A DNA stretch of 64,000 nucleotides from CAYVAP01 sp964521065. Its GTDB lineage: Bacteria > Bacteroidota > Bacteroidia > J057. Of this stretch, positions 25,652 to 33,284 are shown one piece after another; positions within the stretch are counted from its first letter, which is position 1; each line of letters starts with the position of its first letter. A program made the translations under genes and the position numbers. The DNA is taken from assembly GCA_964521065.1 (NCBI GenBank), contig CAZFPQ010000004.1:1-64000 (forward strand), read 5' to 3'. Under the pieces are notes generated by a model, which ran no database searches, was not told the DNA's origin, and saw nothing but the letters and a program-made list of their open reading frames with translations.

Positions 25652-26437
25652 TTAGTGGACGCTATGTTTTTGTTCGATGCCCAATCTTTGGAGTACCTCG
25701 AACGTCAAGCGTTCATAATCACGCGCGCCATTAGACTCCGAGTCATAGGCATAAATATCTTGCCCCATGATTTGAGCTTCGGCCAAGGCGATGTTGGTCC
25801 GCACCGTTACCTCGAACATCTTTTCAGGATTTTCTGCCTGGATAGTGTCGTAAATATTGCGGTGTAAAATTTTTCTTTTGTCGTATTTATTCAAAAGGAT
25901 TCCCAGTAAGGAAAGACCCTGATTGATTTCATTTTCCTGAACCAGCCCAATCACTTTGTTGATCTCCTGCAAACCTTTCAGCGAGTGTCGTTCCGTTTGC
26001 ATAGGCACCAACACGTAATCGCTCGTAGCAAGGGCATTGACGGTCATCAACCCTATACTAGGAGGGCAATCAATCAAAATAAAATCATACTCCCCCTTTA
26101 TAGGCTTTAGAAGGCCGTCTAAAAGACGTTCTCTCCCCATCCTAGTACTCAACTCCACTTCAGCACCCGAAAGGCTTAGAGAGGCCGGAACGAGCTCATA
26201 GCCATTTGAGCTTTGTAGGATTTCGTTCAGGCCAACTTGCCCATGCATGGCCTCATACAAAGTCGCGCCTGGAGGGTCCACAAAACCTAGGCCGTGGGTC
26301 AGGTTGGTTTGGGGATCGGCGTCAATCATGAGTACCCGAAATCCGCCTTTAGCTAAGGCCGCACCCAAGGCTCCGGTCGTCGTTGTTTTTCCTTCGCCTC
26401 CTTTGAGTTGAGCAATGCTGATCGTGATAGCGTGCAT
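25652..26437 (-). CDS. parA: ParA family partition ATPase
   Basis: A 261-aa Walker ATPase that segregates plasmids. The deviant Walker A is QLKGGEGKTTTTG at residues 10-22, followed by VLMIDADPQTNLT (A' motif) and YDFILIDCPPSIGLM (Walker B). There is no N-terminal helix-turn-helix, as expected for the short type Ib form that pairs with RHH partners, and it runs straight into the ATPase. Alternative functions (MinD, antibiotic or flagellar placement) are less likely given the repeat array and the basic RHH gene immediately downstream. Its upstream region carries two inverted TTGTGYACA boxes, suggesting autoregulation. Confidence 0.9.
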   Translation of the reverse strand: MHAITISIAQLKGGEGKTTTTGALGAALAKGGFRVLMIDADPQTNLTHGLGFVDPPGATLYEAMHGQVGLNEILQSSNGYELVPASLSLSGAEVELSTRMGRERLLDGLLKPIKGEYDFILIDCPPSIGLMTVNALATSDYVLVPMQTERHSLKGLQEINKVIGLVQENEINQGLSLLGILLNKYDKRKILHRNIYDTIQAENPEKMFEVTVRTNIALAEAQIMGQDIYAYDSESNGARDYERLTFEVLQRLGIEQKHSVH

Positions 26438-26520
26438 AAATGCTTACGTTGGGTTGTTTGTACCAAATGTAACCACAAAGTTTAATGTTTACAATTAAAA
26501 CCATAAAAACACAATGTGTT

Positions 26521-26539
26521 TTGTGCACACTGTACACAA
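26521..26539. promoter_or_regulatory. Inverted pair of TTGTGYACA boxes upstream of parA
   Basis: TTGTGCACA (26521-26529), one spacer base, then TGTACACAA (26531-26539), the inverse of TTGTGTACA. A half-related ACACAATGTG precedes it. It is 84 bp before the parA start and is a candidate operator for the RHH protein. Confidence 0.6.
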
Positions 26540-26565
26540 TTTATATTTTGACCTAACTTATACAT

Positions 26566-27038
26566 TCAACATATTCCTGATGGGGGCCTGACTCCGGTAT
26601 CATACCTGCCATCCCAAGGAGGAGAAAAAGCCATGTAGTTGCCGGGATGAAGTTCAATCCATTCCGATATCTCATCTTCTTCTTGATCTCGAGAATAGAT
26701 GAAGTCAAACTGAACGCCAAACCGTTCCACTCGAAAAGGAGTAACCTGAATAGGAGTTAAGCAAATTTCCCCTAGTTCTTGGATCCGCTTTGAAAAGCGC
26801 TGCTCAACCTTCTCAAAATCCATTTGATCGGGTGGCCCTAGTTGGTCAATGTGAGCTTCTATGAAGATGCCGTCTGAATCCCATAGAAAAACGGCGATGA
26901 ACAATGACCCTCCAGCTTCGGCACTCCCGGAGTGGTCGCAAAGACCTGTAAGCCTTCGGAAGTGTGGCCCACCCACTTTGCATGATGCCCGTCGGGAACA
27001 ATGGTAAAATAGGGTTGGCTAAGGTCATTCTTCCTCAT
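26566..27038 (-). pseudogene. Hypothetical protein, interrupted by a frameshift
   Basis: Two frames on the minus strand join into one protein of about 155 aa. From the ATG at 27038 the first frame reads MRKNDLSQPYFTIVPDGHHA and on to ATTPGVPKLEG, then meets a stop. The second frame continues with SLFIAVFLWDSDGIFIEAHID to the stop at 26566. The junction is near 26910-26930, and the two frames differ by one missing base (or two extra). The joined protein looks globular and acidic; its family is not recognised. It lies just upstream of the parA promoter. The frameshift could be real decay or a base-calling error. Confidence 0.55.
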
Positions 27039-27203
27039 CGTCCAGAATTCAATAGCGAACAGCAGTAAAAGGCTGTATAGGTTGAAGGAGTAGTTTCTAA
27101 GAACATATATGTCCCACTTTTGGTGATCTTAACCATACCTATCCAGTTTTATCTATGCTCCGGAGGACCCTGTACAGGCAAATCCAAAGTCCCCAAATAC
27201 AAA

Positions 27204-27226
27204 AGGACGCCCGTGTAGGGCGTCCT
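27204..27226 (-). terminator. Rho-independent terminator after the sigma / anti-sigma operon
   Basis: Perfect 9-bp stem AGGACGCCC / GGGCGTCCT with a 5-nt loop. On the minus strand it is followed by TTTTGTATTT. It lies 177 bp past the stop of the anti-sigma gene, so it probably ends that transcript. Confidence 0.65.
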
Positions 27227-27231
27227 GCGTT

Positions 27232-27426
27232 ATGAACCAAACTACTACAAGATATCTTTATGATCTATCAAAAGATCAGGAAGTTCAAAGCTTCATTTCA
27301 AATTTAGTCCAAGTCATCGAAAATCTCAATGGCTTGCAAGATTATCTGAGCTTTTATATCAAAACCTGGGCCAAAACAATTGATGATGACAAGGGAATGG
27401 CTTTATTGATCTATTTGTTCACGTAA
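27232..27426 (+). CDS. Possible small protein, 64 aa
   Basis: A short open frame starting 6 bp after a perfect hairpin. The sequence looks like an amphipathic helical protein (DQEVQSFISNLVQVIENLNG, then KTWAKTIDDDKGMALLIYLF) without a signal peptide. It overlaps the 3' end of the convergent anti-sigma gene by 24 bp and would be antisense to that operon's 3' region. No ribosome site or promoter is seen. It could be spurious, so it is listed only as possible. Confidence 0.3.
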   Translation: MNQTTTRYLYDLSKDQEVQSFISNLVQVIENLNGLQDYLSFYIKTWAKTIDDDKGMALLIYLFT

Positions 27427-28116
27427 GTTCAAGGCATCCGAGTGATAAGGATGGGAAGGATTATCGAGAATCCCACGTAAGATTTTGTTCGATTCCTCAA
27501 CTTTTTGGCTTTGCCCAAAGGCCAAGACGAGATACCATTGAGCTTGACTGTGGTATAAGCTCCCAATTGGAACCTGCCTCAAGGGAGCTATTGCAGCTGA
27601 CGGATTACCTACTCCCAAGTATGCTGAGCCGAGGTAAAACTGAAGGACAGCTTCCTCTGGCCTAGATTGAGCTAAGAGCTCAAGGCCGGTTAACGCTTCC
27701 TCGAAGTCCCCCGTAGCATAATGCTGCATACTGACCTGTAACAAGCTATCGTCTTCACCGCCTCTCATGGATATTCGATCAGGATAGGGAGCAAATGCGG
27801 CTTGATAAGGATCCTTATTGATTCCTCTGCTTAAGAAATAGCCAAGCCCAAGCAGCACCACAACTATCGCAGCCAGTGATGCCCATCTCGTCCAAGGAAA
27901 AGCGACTACCTTGGATTTACGTTCTGCTTCTAGGTTTTGGAGCTCCGCTTTGTAAGTGGCAGCCCGATTCAGTCGCAATACCTCATAGGTATCTTGGTAA
28001 AGCTTTAATTCGGCCTGCATATCCGGGTTTTGGGCTAATTGGGCCTCAAACCTCGATCTAGCGACCGGCGAAAGCCGATTATCTAGATATGCTTCGATTT
28101 GTTCTTCCATTTCCAT
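27403..28116 (-). CDS. Membrane anti-sigma-like protein with TPR-like C-terminus
   Basis: 237 aa. The N-terminal 60 residues (EEQIEAYLDNRLSPVARSRFEAQL) resemble the cytoplasmic end of anti-sigma factors, without the CxxC/His zinc motif. One transmembrane helix follows at about 75-94 (WASLAAIVVVLLGLGYFL), then a periplasmic part with TPR-like helices from about 125 (YATGDFEEALTGLELLA, FYLGSAYLGVGNPSAAIAPL). It starts 12 bp after the sigma gene stop on the same strand, so the two form a regulatory pair; the TPR half may sense envelope signals. What releases it is unknown. Confidence 0.75.
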   Translation of the reverse strand: MEMEEQIEAYLDNRLSPVARSRFEAQLAQNPDMQAELKLYQDTYEVLRLNRAATYKAELQNLEAERKSKVVAFPWTRWASLAAIVVVLLGLGYFLSRGINKDPYQAAFAPYPDRISMRGGEDDSLLQVSMQHYATGDFEEALTGLELLAQSRPEEAVLQFYLGSAYLGVGNPSAAIAPLRQVPIGSLYHSQAQWYLVLAFGQSQKVEESNKILRGILDNPSHPYHSDALNLREQIDQ

Positions 28117-28128
28117 TGTCTGCTGAAT

Positions 28129-28737
28129 TCAAGACTCAATCATTTCTTGCACCAAAGATCGAATGGCAGGGTGCTCTTTGACCAGTTCTTTCAGTTTTCT
28201 CAAGCACTTACTTTTCTTGTTCCTGGCAATCTGTTCATTCGCATACCCCATGCGTTCCGCAATTTCTTCCATGGAGTATTTTAAACTCCAGAGGCTAAGT
28301 ACCTGTTTACAAGCCTTACCTACTCCTTCTAGAAGATGACTGATCATGGCTTGTTGGTGATGCTCAATTGTCCTCACTTCCGGCGTTTCTGCTACAATTC
28401 GTTCCTCGGCCGGGCTCAGTCCGTCCCGATACCGCTGCTCCACGTTTCTACGCCTTAAGTGAGCAAACCATTGATTCTTGCACACCGCAAAAAGATAGGT
28501 GCGTAAGGAACTCTGCCCCTGAAATTTTTCCTCTTCTACTGCAATCATCACGCTGACTACCGCATCCTGAAACAAATCTCTGGCTTTTTCTTCTTCTGCA
28601 CCCAGTTTTGCCAAATACCCTAAAGCCGTATCACGCTCAGAAAGATAGAGTTGCCTCATGGCTTGCTCTCGAACACTCCCCCCTTGCTTGATGGCCTCGA
28701 TTAATTCGGCATCACTGAATAATTTCCGTTTTCCCAT
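28129..28737 (-). CDS. ECF-type RNA polymerase sigma factor
   Basis: 202 aa. Region 2 is visible (YLAKLGAEEEKARDLFQDAVVSV, then SLRTYLFAVCKNQWFAHLRRRN) and region 4 has a helix-turn-helix (YSMEEIAERMGYANEQIARNKKSKCLRKL). Spacing and size fit extracytoplasmic-function sigma factors. It is first in a two-gene operon with the membrane anti-sigma-like gene. Its promoter region (28738-29017) contains a pair of sites similar to the TTGTGYACA boxes of the partition region. Target promoters were not identified. Confidence 0.85.
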   Translation of the reverse strand: MGKRKLFSDAELIEAIKQGGSVREQAMRQLYLSERDTALGYLAKLGAEEEKARDLFQDAVVSVMIAVEEEKFQGQSSLRTYLFAVCKNQWFAHLRRRNVEQRYRDGLSPAEERIVAETPEVRTIEHHQQAMISHLLEGVGKACKQVLSLWSLKYSMEEIAERMGYANEQIARNKKSKCLRKLKELVKEHPAIRSLVQEMIES

Positions 28738-28863
28738 ACCTTGGTATCTATGGCAGGGCTAAATGTAACCTTTTCTGAAAAAATTGTCGAAGCAATCCCC
28801 AATTGAAGGAGATGATTAGGAGATTGAGAGAGGACTTGCTAAGTCAAAAAAAGCAGGACCAAT

Positions 28864-28885
28864 TGTACACAGTGAGTACACTTGA
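28864..28885. promoter_or_regulatory. Degenerate pair of partition-type boxes upstream of the sigma gene
   Basis: TGTACACAG and, 4 bp on, AGTACACTT, each close to the 9-mer TTGTGYACA (or its complement) found four times near parA. They lie about 130 bp upstream of the sigma factor gene. Their relevance is uncertain. Confidence 0.3.
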
Positions 28886-29017
28886 TCCTACATACACAAA
28901 ACTATCTTTGCTAGAAGGCAAAAAGGCCATTGATGAACCGGAGTAAGTAGCTTTTACCCAAGTTAGACTTTGTCCCAGAACCTGTACCTTTACCTGGAAT
29001 CCCTCATGCCCACTGGC

Positions 29018-29878
29018 TTAACTCAACCGCCCCATTTTCCCAGCTTGGTAATCTTGGAAGGCCTGCTGGAGTTCTTCACGGGTATTCATCACAAAAGGTC
29101 CATAAGAGGCCACTGGCTCTCCAATGGGTTCGCCAGACAGGATCAACACCGTAGCAGGGCCGTGAGACTCCAACAATAACCGGGAATCCTCTTGCCCAAA
29201 TGCCGCTAAATGCCCCTCCGTCATGCTGGCATTTTCATTGAGCGTAAGCTCGCCGGACAACAGGTAAACCGCTAGGGACCAGCCAGGCTGGAAGTTCAGC
29301 TCGACCTCTCCCGCTTTTTCAAATCGCACATCCCCTAATAACAGGGGAGTATGGGTCTCTGCGGCCCCTTGTATTCCAGCATATTCGCCTGCTATTACCC
29401 TTAGGTAAGCATGCTCCGACAACTTATAGTGGGGAATATCCTTTGAGGAGATGTCTTGATACTTGGGCGGCTCCATCTTGTACTTAGCAGGGAGATTTAC
29501 CCAAAGCTGGATCATTTCTAAGGTACCTCCGTTTCTGCTGAATTCACGCTCGTGCTTCTCTTCATGGACTAAACCAGAAGCAGCGGTCATCCATTGGACG
29601 TCTCCTTCAAATAGCTTCCCGTTGTTGCCAGCAGAATCTCGATGCTCTAGAGCTCCTTGATAGACCAAACTCACCGTTTCAAACCCACGGTGAGGATGCT
29701 CATCCACTCCTTTAGGCACCTCACTGGGGCGAATTTGAACTGGGCCCGCATGATCTAATACCAAATATGGATCAAAACTAGGCACACCATGCCCTGGAAA
29801 GGCACGGCGAATAGGAAATCCATCTCCTACCTGGGCTCGCTTGGTAGGATGTATGCTTAATAAGGTTTTGCTTGTCAT
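29018..29878 (-). CDS. Pirin family protein
   Basis: A 286-aa bicupin. The metal-binding cupin signature is present at about 60-75 (GVDEHPHRGFETVSLV), followed by GDVQWMTAASGLVHEE, which supplies the rest of the His/Glu site. The second cupin half (about 175-260) lacks metal ligands, as is normal. Bacterial pirins oxidise flavonols (quercetin 2,3-dioxygenase activity) or interact with metabolic enzymes; which applies here is unknown. It stands alone on the minus strand, divergent from the beta-barrel gene. Confidence 0.88.
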   Translation of the reverse strand: MTSKTLLSIHPTKRAQVGDGFPIRRAFPGHGVPSFDPYLVLDHAGPVQIRPSEVPKGVDEHPHRGFETVSLVYQGALEHRDSAGNNGKLFEGDVQWMTAASGLVHEEKHEREFSRNGGTLEMIQLWVNLPAKYKMEPPKYQDISSKDIPHYKLSEHAYLRVIAGEYAGIQGAAETHTPLLLGDVRFEKAGEVELNFQPGWSLAVYLLSGELTLNENASMTEGHLAAFGQEDSRLLLESHGPATVLILSGEPIGEPVASYGPFVMNTREELQQAFQDYQAGKMGRLS

Positions 29879-30032
29879 ACCTTTCTAGTTTGCAGTAAAT
29901 AAATGTGCTGATTAGTCAAACGGAAGCCAGGTTTTAATGTTCAAACATCATTATGTGTATTCTTCTGCCTACCATATTGTCACGAGATCTCTTAGTTTCA
30001 CGACAAATCCATCTTTTATGTATCTGCCCTAC

Positions 30033-30908
30033 ATGAATCTGTACTTCAAGCCAGGATTAACCTTGTTGATCTGCCTCTCATCCTTTCTAGCTGTTCCATT
30101 ATGTGCACAAAGTGGATTTACCAAAGAACAAGGGGATATTTACGCCAAAGCAGACTATGGAGGATTTAGCTCGGCAGATTATTACGACCTCAATGGAGCA
30201 CGTATCCAAACTGATACCTTTAGCCAGCGATTTACCAGCATCTACTTGGAGTATGGAGTAATCCCTCGGTTTACCCTCATCTTAGACTGGCCAGCTTATC
30301 GCTGGCAAGGGTATAGCAGCAGCAAACAAGTTCAGGGCATTGGGGACCTACGGGTAGGATTAAAATGGGGCATCCTTGGGGGAAAGTTCCCCTTGTCTCT
30401 GACTATAATGCCTGAGTTTCCTATTGGACCTGCTGAATTGGTCGCTGAAAACCTCAGCTCGAATGGAATGCCGTTTAACCTCCCAACGGGAGATGGAGAG
30501 TTCAACCTCAATAGCTTTCTGTCTCTTTCCCATTCCTTCTATCCCATTCCGGCCTACCTGAATCTGTTCTTAGGCTATAACCTTCGAACCCAGTATCAAG
30601 GGCTTTCTTTTCAAGACCAACTGAGTGGGGGAGGAGAGCTTGGCGCAGAATTGGCCAAAGGAATATGGGCAAGAGTGAACATTAACCTTCTTCAATCTTT
30701 AGGTAGTGTTCCTCAGAGCACCGATTTTGTCCGGGGAGAAGGAACATCTTTCTCAGCCTTTGCTACAGGTCTGACCTGGATGATCATCCCCAACCTAGGC
30801 GTTGACCTGAGTTTTCAGACCTTTTTTGGATCTCCGATCCCACGGAGAAACGTATTTGACAACCGCTTATTAATGCTCGGTTTAGTCTTTGAGAAAAAGC
30901 AAGAATAG
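30033..30908 (+). CDS. Outer-membrane beta-barrel-like protein
   Basis: 291 aa. The ATG at 30033 gives a signal peptide (ends AVPLCAQ). The mature part is alternating amphipathic strands typical of an outer-membrane barrel: FTSIYLEYGVIPRFTLILDWPAY, GIGDLRVGLKWGILGG, AYLNLFLGYNLRTQYQG and a terminal LMLGLVFEKK. Paralogue-like architecture is seen at 32136-33104. The cargo or function is not evident. It stands alone between the divergent pirin gene and the convergent DUF3179 gene. Confidence 0.7.
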   Translation: MNLYFKPGLTLLICLSSFLAVPLCAQSGFTKEQGDIYAKADYGGFSSADYYDLNGARIQTDTFSQRFTSIYLEYGVIPRFTLILDWPAYRWQGYSSSKQVQGIGDLRVGLKWGILGGKFPLSLTIMPEFPIGPAELVAENLSSNGMPFNLPTGDGEFNLNSFLSLSHSFYPIPAYLNLFLGYNLRTQYQGLSFQDQLSGGGELGAELAKGIWARVNINLLQSLGSVPQSTDFVRGEGTSFSAFATGLTWMIIPNLGVDLSFQTFFGSPIPRRNVFDNRLLMLGLVFEKKQE

Positions 30909-31004
30909 ATGCGCTTTAGAGATAGAAGAGGTGATTAGAGAACCGCCTCTTATGCCAGTCCTAGTCCATACGCCTTCTGTGATCCGACTTATGCTGTCTA
31001 TTCA

Positions 31005-32126
31005 TTAGAATAAATCAAGTGGATAAACCTTAGCTTGGCCATTAATGATGACGCCATGGACCCGCTCTTTGCGACCAAGTCGGGTATCGTCATATTCCAA
31101 TGGAAAGATCAGAAAGTCATCATTGGTCATATAGTCTCCATAGGGGTAGCGGGTATAATCGCGGTTAAAGCCCGTTTGCGGGGTTAACACTTGGCTTTGA
31201 GGGAACATGGTTCGCCAGGTCGTCCAGGTAGTTTCCACCACCATGAAAGTCTTGGCCTTTTCCCCAATTCGGCTTCCATTGACACAATCAAAACGCATTT
31301 GTGACCAGTAGCTATCGGTCGCACGGTCATAAGGCATCAAATTGGTGCTGTATAACTTACCGGAAACCCCAAAGGTGCTTATTTCATTGTTGATGACTCG
31401 GTTCCATGCAGACGCCGTTCCTGTCAAGGGACAATAGTTAATCGATACGTAGACATCATCACCCAGCAGGTCATTGACGATTTCATGCCAATCCAAAATC
31501 CGGTGAGGATAAGCTCTGACGTCCTCGCCCACCTTGAAGCCGACCACTAAGTCATCGTCTTGGAGGTATCCGACTTCATTTGGGGTGATAAAATTCAGGT
31601 TTTCTAGAGAGGGAATCCCATCCTTCCCCGGTCCGCCATCCAGCACACGGTTACTGGGAATGGCCCAATCGGGATCACTCGATTGAGCAATGGCTGCACT
31701 GGGATCAGCCTCGGGACCATTGTAAATCTCCGTACCAGGATAAAACGCCCCAAAAGAAAGCCAAAATCCCATTAAGGAGTGGGTAATGATCATTCGATTC
31801 CCAGCCAGAGGCCCGCTGATCGCCTCACCAAAGACATTCCACTCCGTGCCATCGGCACTTTGCATGATGACCGGCAGGCGATTATTTACTGCAACAAATT
31901 CTAAGTCATTGGGATTAAAAAATGAGACCACGAAATTGAGAGCTTTAGAGCCTACAACTACCAGAGCTTGGCCCTCAAATTCATCTTCTATTAACGTTAG
32001 TTCTCCCGTAGCAGGAACAAAAGGCCCAGCGGGCGGAGGGGGTAGGGGAGTGTCTTGGTTTCTGCAACCACCGATGGCTAAGCATAACCAGATGGGAAAG
32101 AGGAATAAGAAGCGAGAAGTGTTCAT
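31005..32126 (-). CDS. DUF3179 domain lipoprotein
   Basis: A 373-aa lipoprotein (CLAIGGCRNQ lipobox) with the DUF3179 domain in its C-terminal two thirds. Hallmarks are VGFKVGEDVRAYPHRILDWHE, SINYCPLTGTA and FGVSGKLYSTNLMPYDR. The Cys in YCPLTG and the His/Asp cluster are kept. The domain is widespread but its biochemistry is unknown. The gene follows the 32136-33104 barrel gene by 9 bp on the same strand, so the two form an operon. The signal peptide suggests periplasmic action. Confidence 0.85.
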   Translation of the reverse strand: MNTSRFLFLFPIWLCLAIGGCRNQDTPLPPPPAGPFVPATGELTLIEDEFEGQALVVVGSKALNFVVSFFNPNDLEFVAVNNRLPVIMQSADGTEWNVFGEAISGPLAGNRMIITHSLMGFWLSFGAFYPGTEIYNGPEADPSAAIAQSSDPDWAIPSNRVLDGGPGKDGIPSLENLNFITPNEVGYLQDDDLVVGFKVGEDVRAYPHRILDWHEIVNDLLGDDVYVSINYCPLTGTASAWNRVINNEISTFGVSGKLYSTNLMPYDRATDSYWSQMRFDCVNGSRIGEKAKTFMVVETTWTTWRTMFPQSQVLTPQTGFNRDYTRYPYGDYMTNDDFLIFPLEYDDTRLGRKERVHGVIINGQAKVYPLDLF

Positions 32127-32135
32127 GAAGTTGGA

Positions 32136-33104
32136 TCAATTTGAAAAACCAATGGAGGATTGGGGTGCCAATCGAAAAAAGAGCCCTACAGTTAGCTTTT
32201 GACTGGTGGCTAACTGGGTCCCATCAACATAGCGGAAAATGGGCAGTTCACTGGAAATCCGGAAAGAGATCTTGGGATGTGGGCTCAGTACCATTCCAGG
32301 CACAAAGTGAATGAACTGCCCCCCTGTGTTGCTCAGGGGAAAATCATTCACCAAATCGGGGGAGACCACTCGGTAACGAAACATCAGTAAAGGGTCAATG
32401 ATCCAGCGTCCCGATACATAGCGATCACTCAGGCCGGCGAATACCTGCCACTCATTGCCAAACTCATACTGCTGTAGTCCGTCAAGTCGATCGGCTGAGG
32501 AAGTCATGCGGCCTGTAAGCATGAGGTTAAAGCTTAGGTTTTCTTTTAGCAGATGATAAGCTGAGAAAGATGACCAAAACATGAGATCCCAAGCTCCACT
32601 ACCTGGCTGAAGGTCTGCACTTACCCAGGACCCGTCTTCTTCACGTCGCTCATTGCTTCCTGTCGGAATCTTGGGCCCAATACCGATACTCCATCCATAA
32701 TCTTGACGGTCTATAATGGTTCGGCGAATAAGAAGAACAAAATCCCCTAATCCTTGGGTAAGCGTATAGTCACGCCGCCCAGGAATGGTTTCTATGATTC
32801 TTTCTTGAGCTACATGAGCAAATAGCCCTGCGATGGACCAATTGCTGTCTAGGCCATAGCTTATTTCCAATAAGGATGAGTGGGTACTACGCTGTCTTGT
32901 TTGATCTTGTAGGTTTTGATTTTCGTTGAATAGATCTCTCAATCGGTTATAATCATAGGTCAGCTGCAATTGTAAAACCTTATTCCCACCTGCTGGTAAG
33001 CTCAAATTTCCAGCGATGGGAACTCCACCTGAGCAGCACTGTCCCCAAGCTATATTCCCACACCAAGCCAGTAGCATCGTAAAGATGAAGCTGCGCATAT
33101 TCAA
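32136..33104 (-). CDS. Outer-membrane barrel-like protein, partner of DUF3179
   Basis: 322 aa with a signal peptide (ends GNIAWGQ) followed by CCSGGVPIAGNL, a Cys-containing start also seen in relatives linked to DUF3179 or copper-related genes. The rest is amphipathic beta-strand typical of an outer-membrane channel (LLEISYGLDSNWSIAGLF, LGDFVLLIRRTI, FRISSELPIF, KLTVGLFFRL). It lies 9 bp upstream of the DUF3179 gene. A role in ligand or electron transfer across the outer membrane is speculative. Confidence 0.7.
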   Translation of the reverse strand: MNMRSFIFTMLLAWCGNIAWGQCCSGGVPIAGNLSLPAGGNKVLQLQLTYDYNRLRDLFNENQNLQDQTRQRSTHSSLLEISYGLDSNWSIAGLFAHVAQERIIETIPGRRDYTLTQGLGDFVLLIRRTIIDRQDYGWSIGIGPKIPTGSNERREEDGSWVSADLQPGSGAWDLMFWSSFSAYHLLKENLSFNLMLTGRMTSSADRLDGLQQYEFGNEWQVFAGLSDRYVSGRWIIDPLLMFRYRVVSPDLVNDFPLSNTGGQFIHFVPGMVLSPHPKISFRISSELPIFRYVDGTQLATSQKLTVGLFFRLAPQSSIGFSN

Positions 33105-33284
33105 CTTTTTGACCTCAATATGGCCTTAGTTTTGCCTCCCCATTGTCATCGCCTTAACAGGTATATGACTAAAAACTTCCTCAGCGGCAGGGATGTAAGT
33201 TCAGCGACAGGGTAAAAACCCATACCCCCAGTGAGCCTGTTTTTTTATTCGTATCTTCGGAGCTTTAATATCCTGGTCGAACTT

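Noticed and set aside
26846..27028. An independent 60-aa minus-strand gene
   Set aside because: It lies in a third frame over the joined reading of the frameshifted gene and has no protein-like composition.
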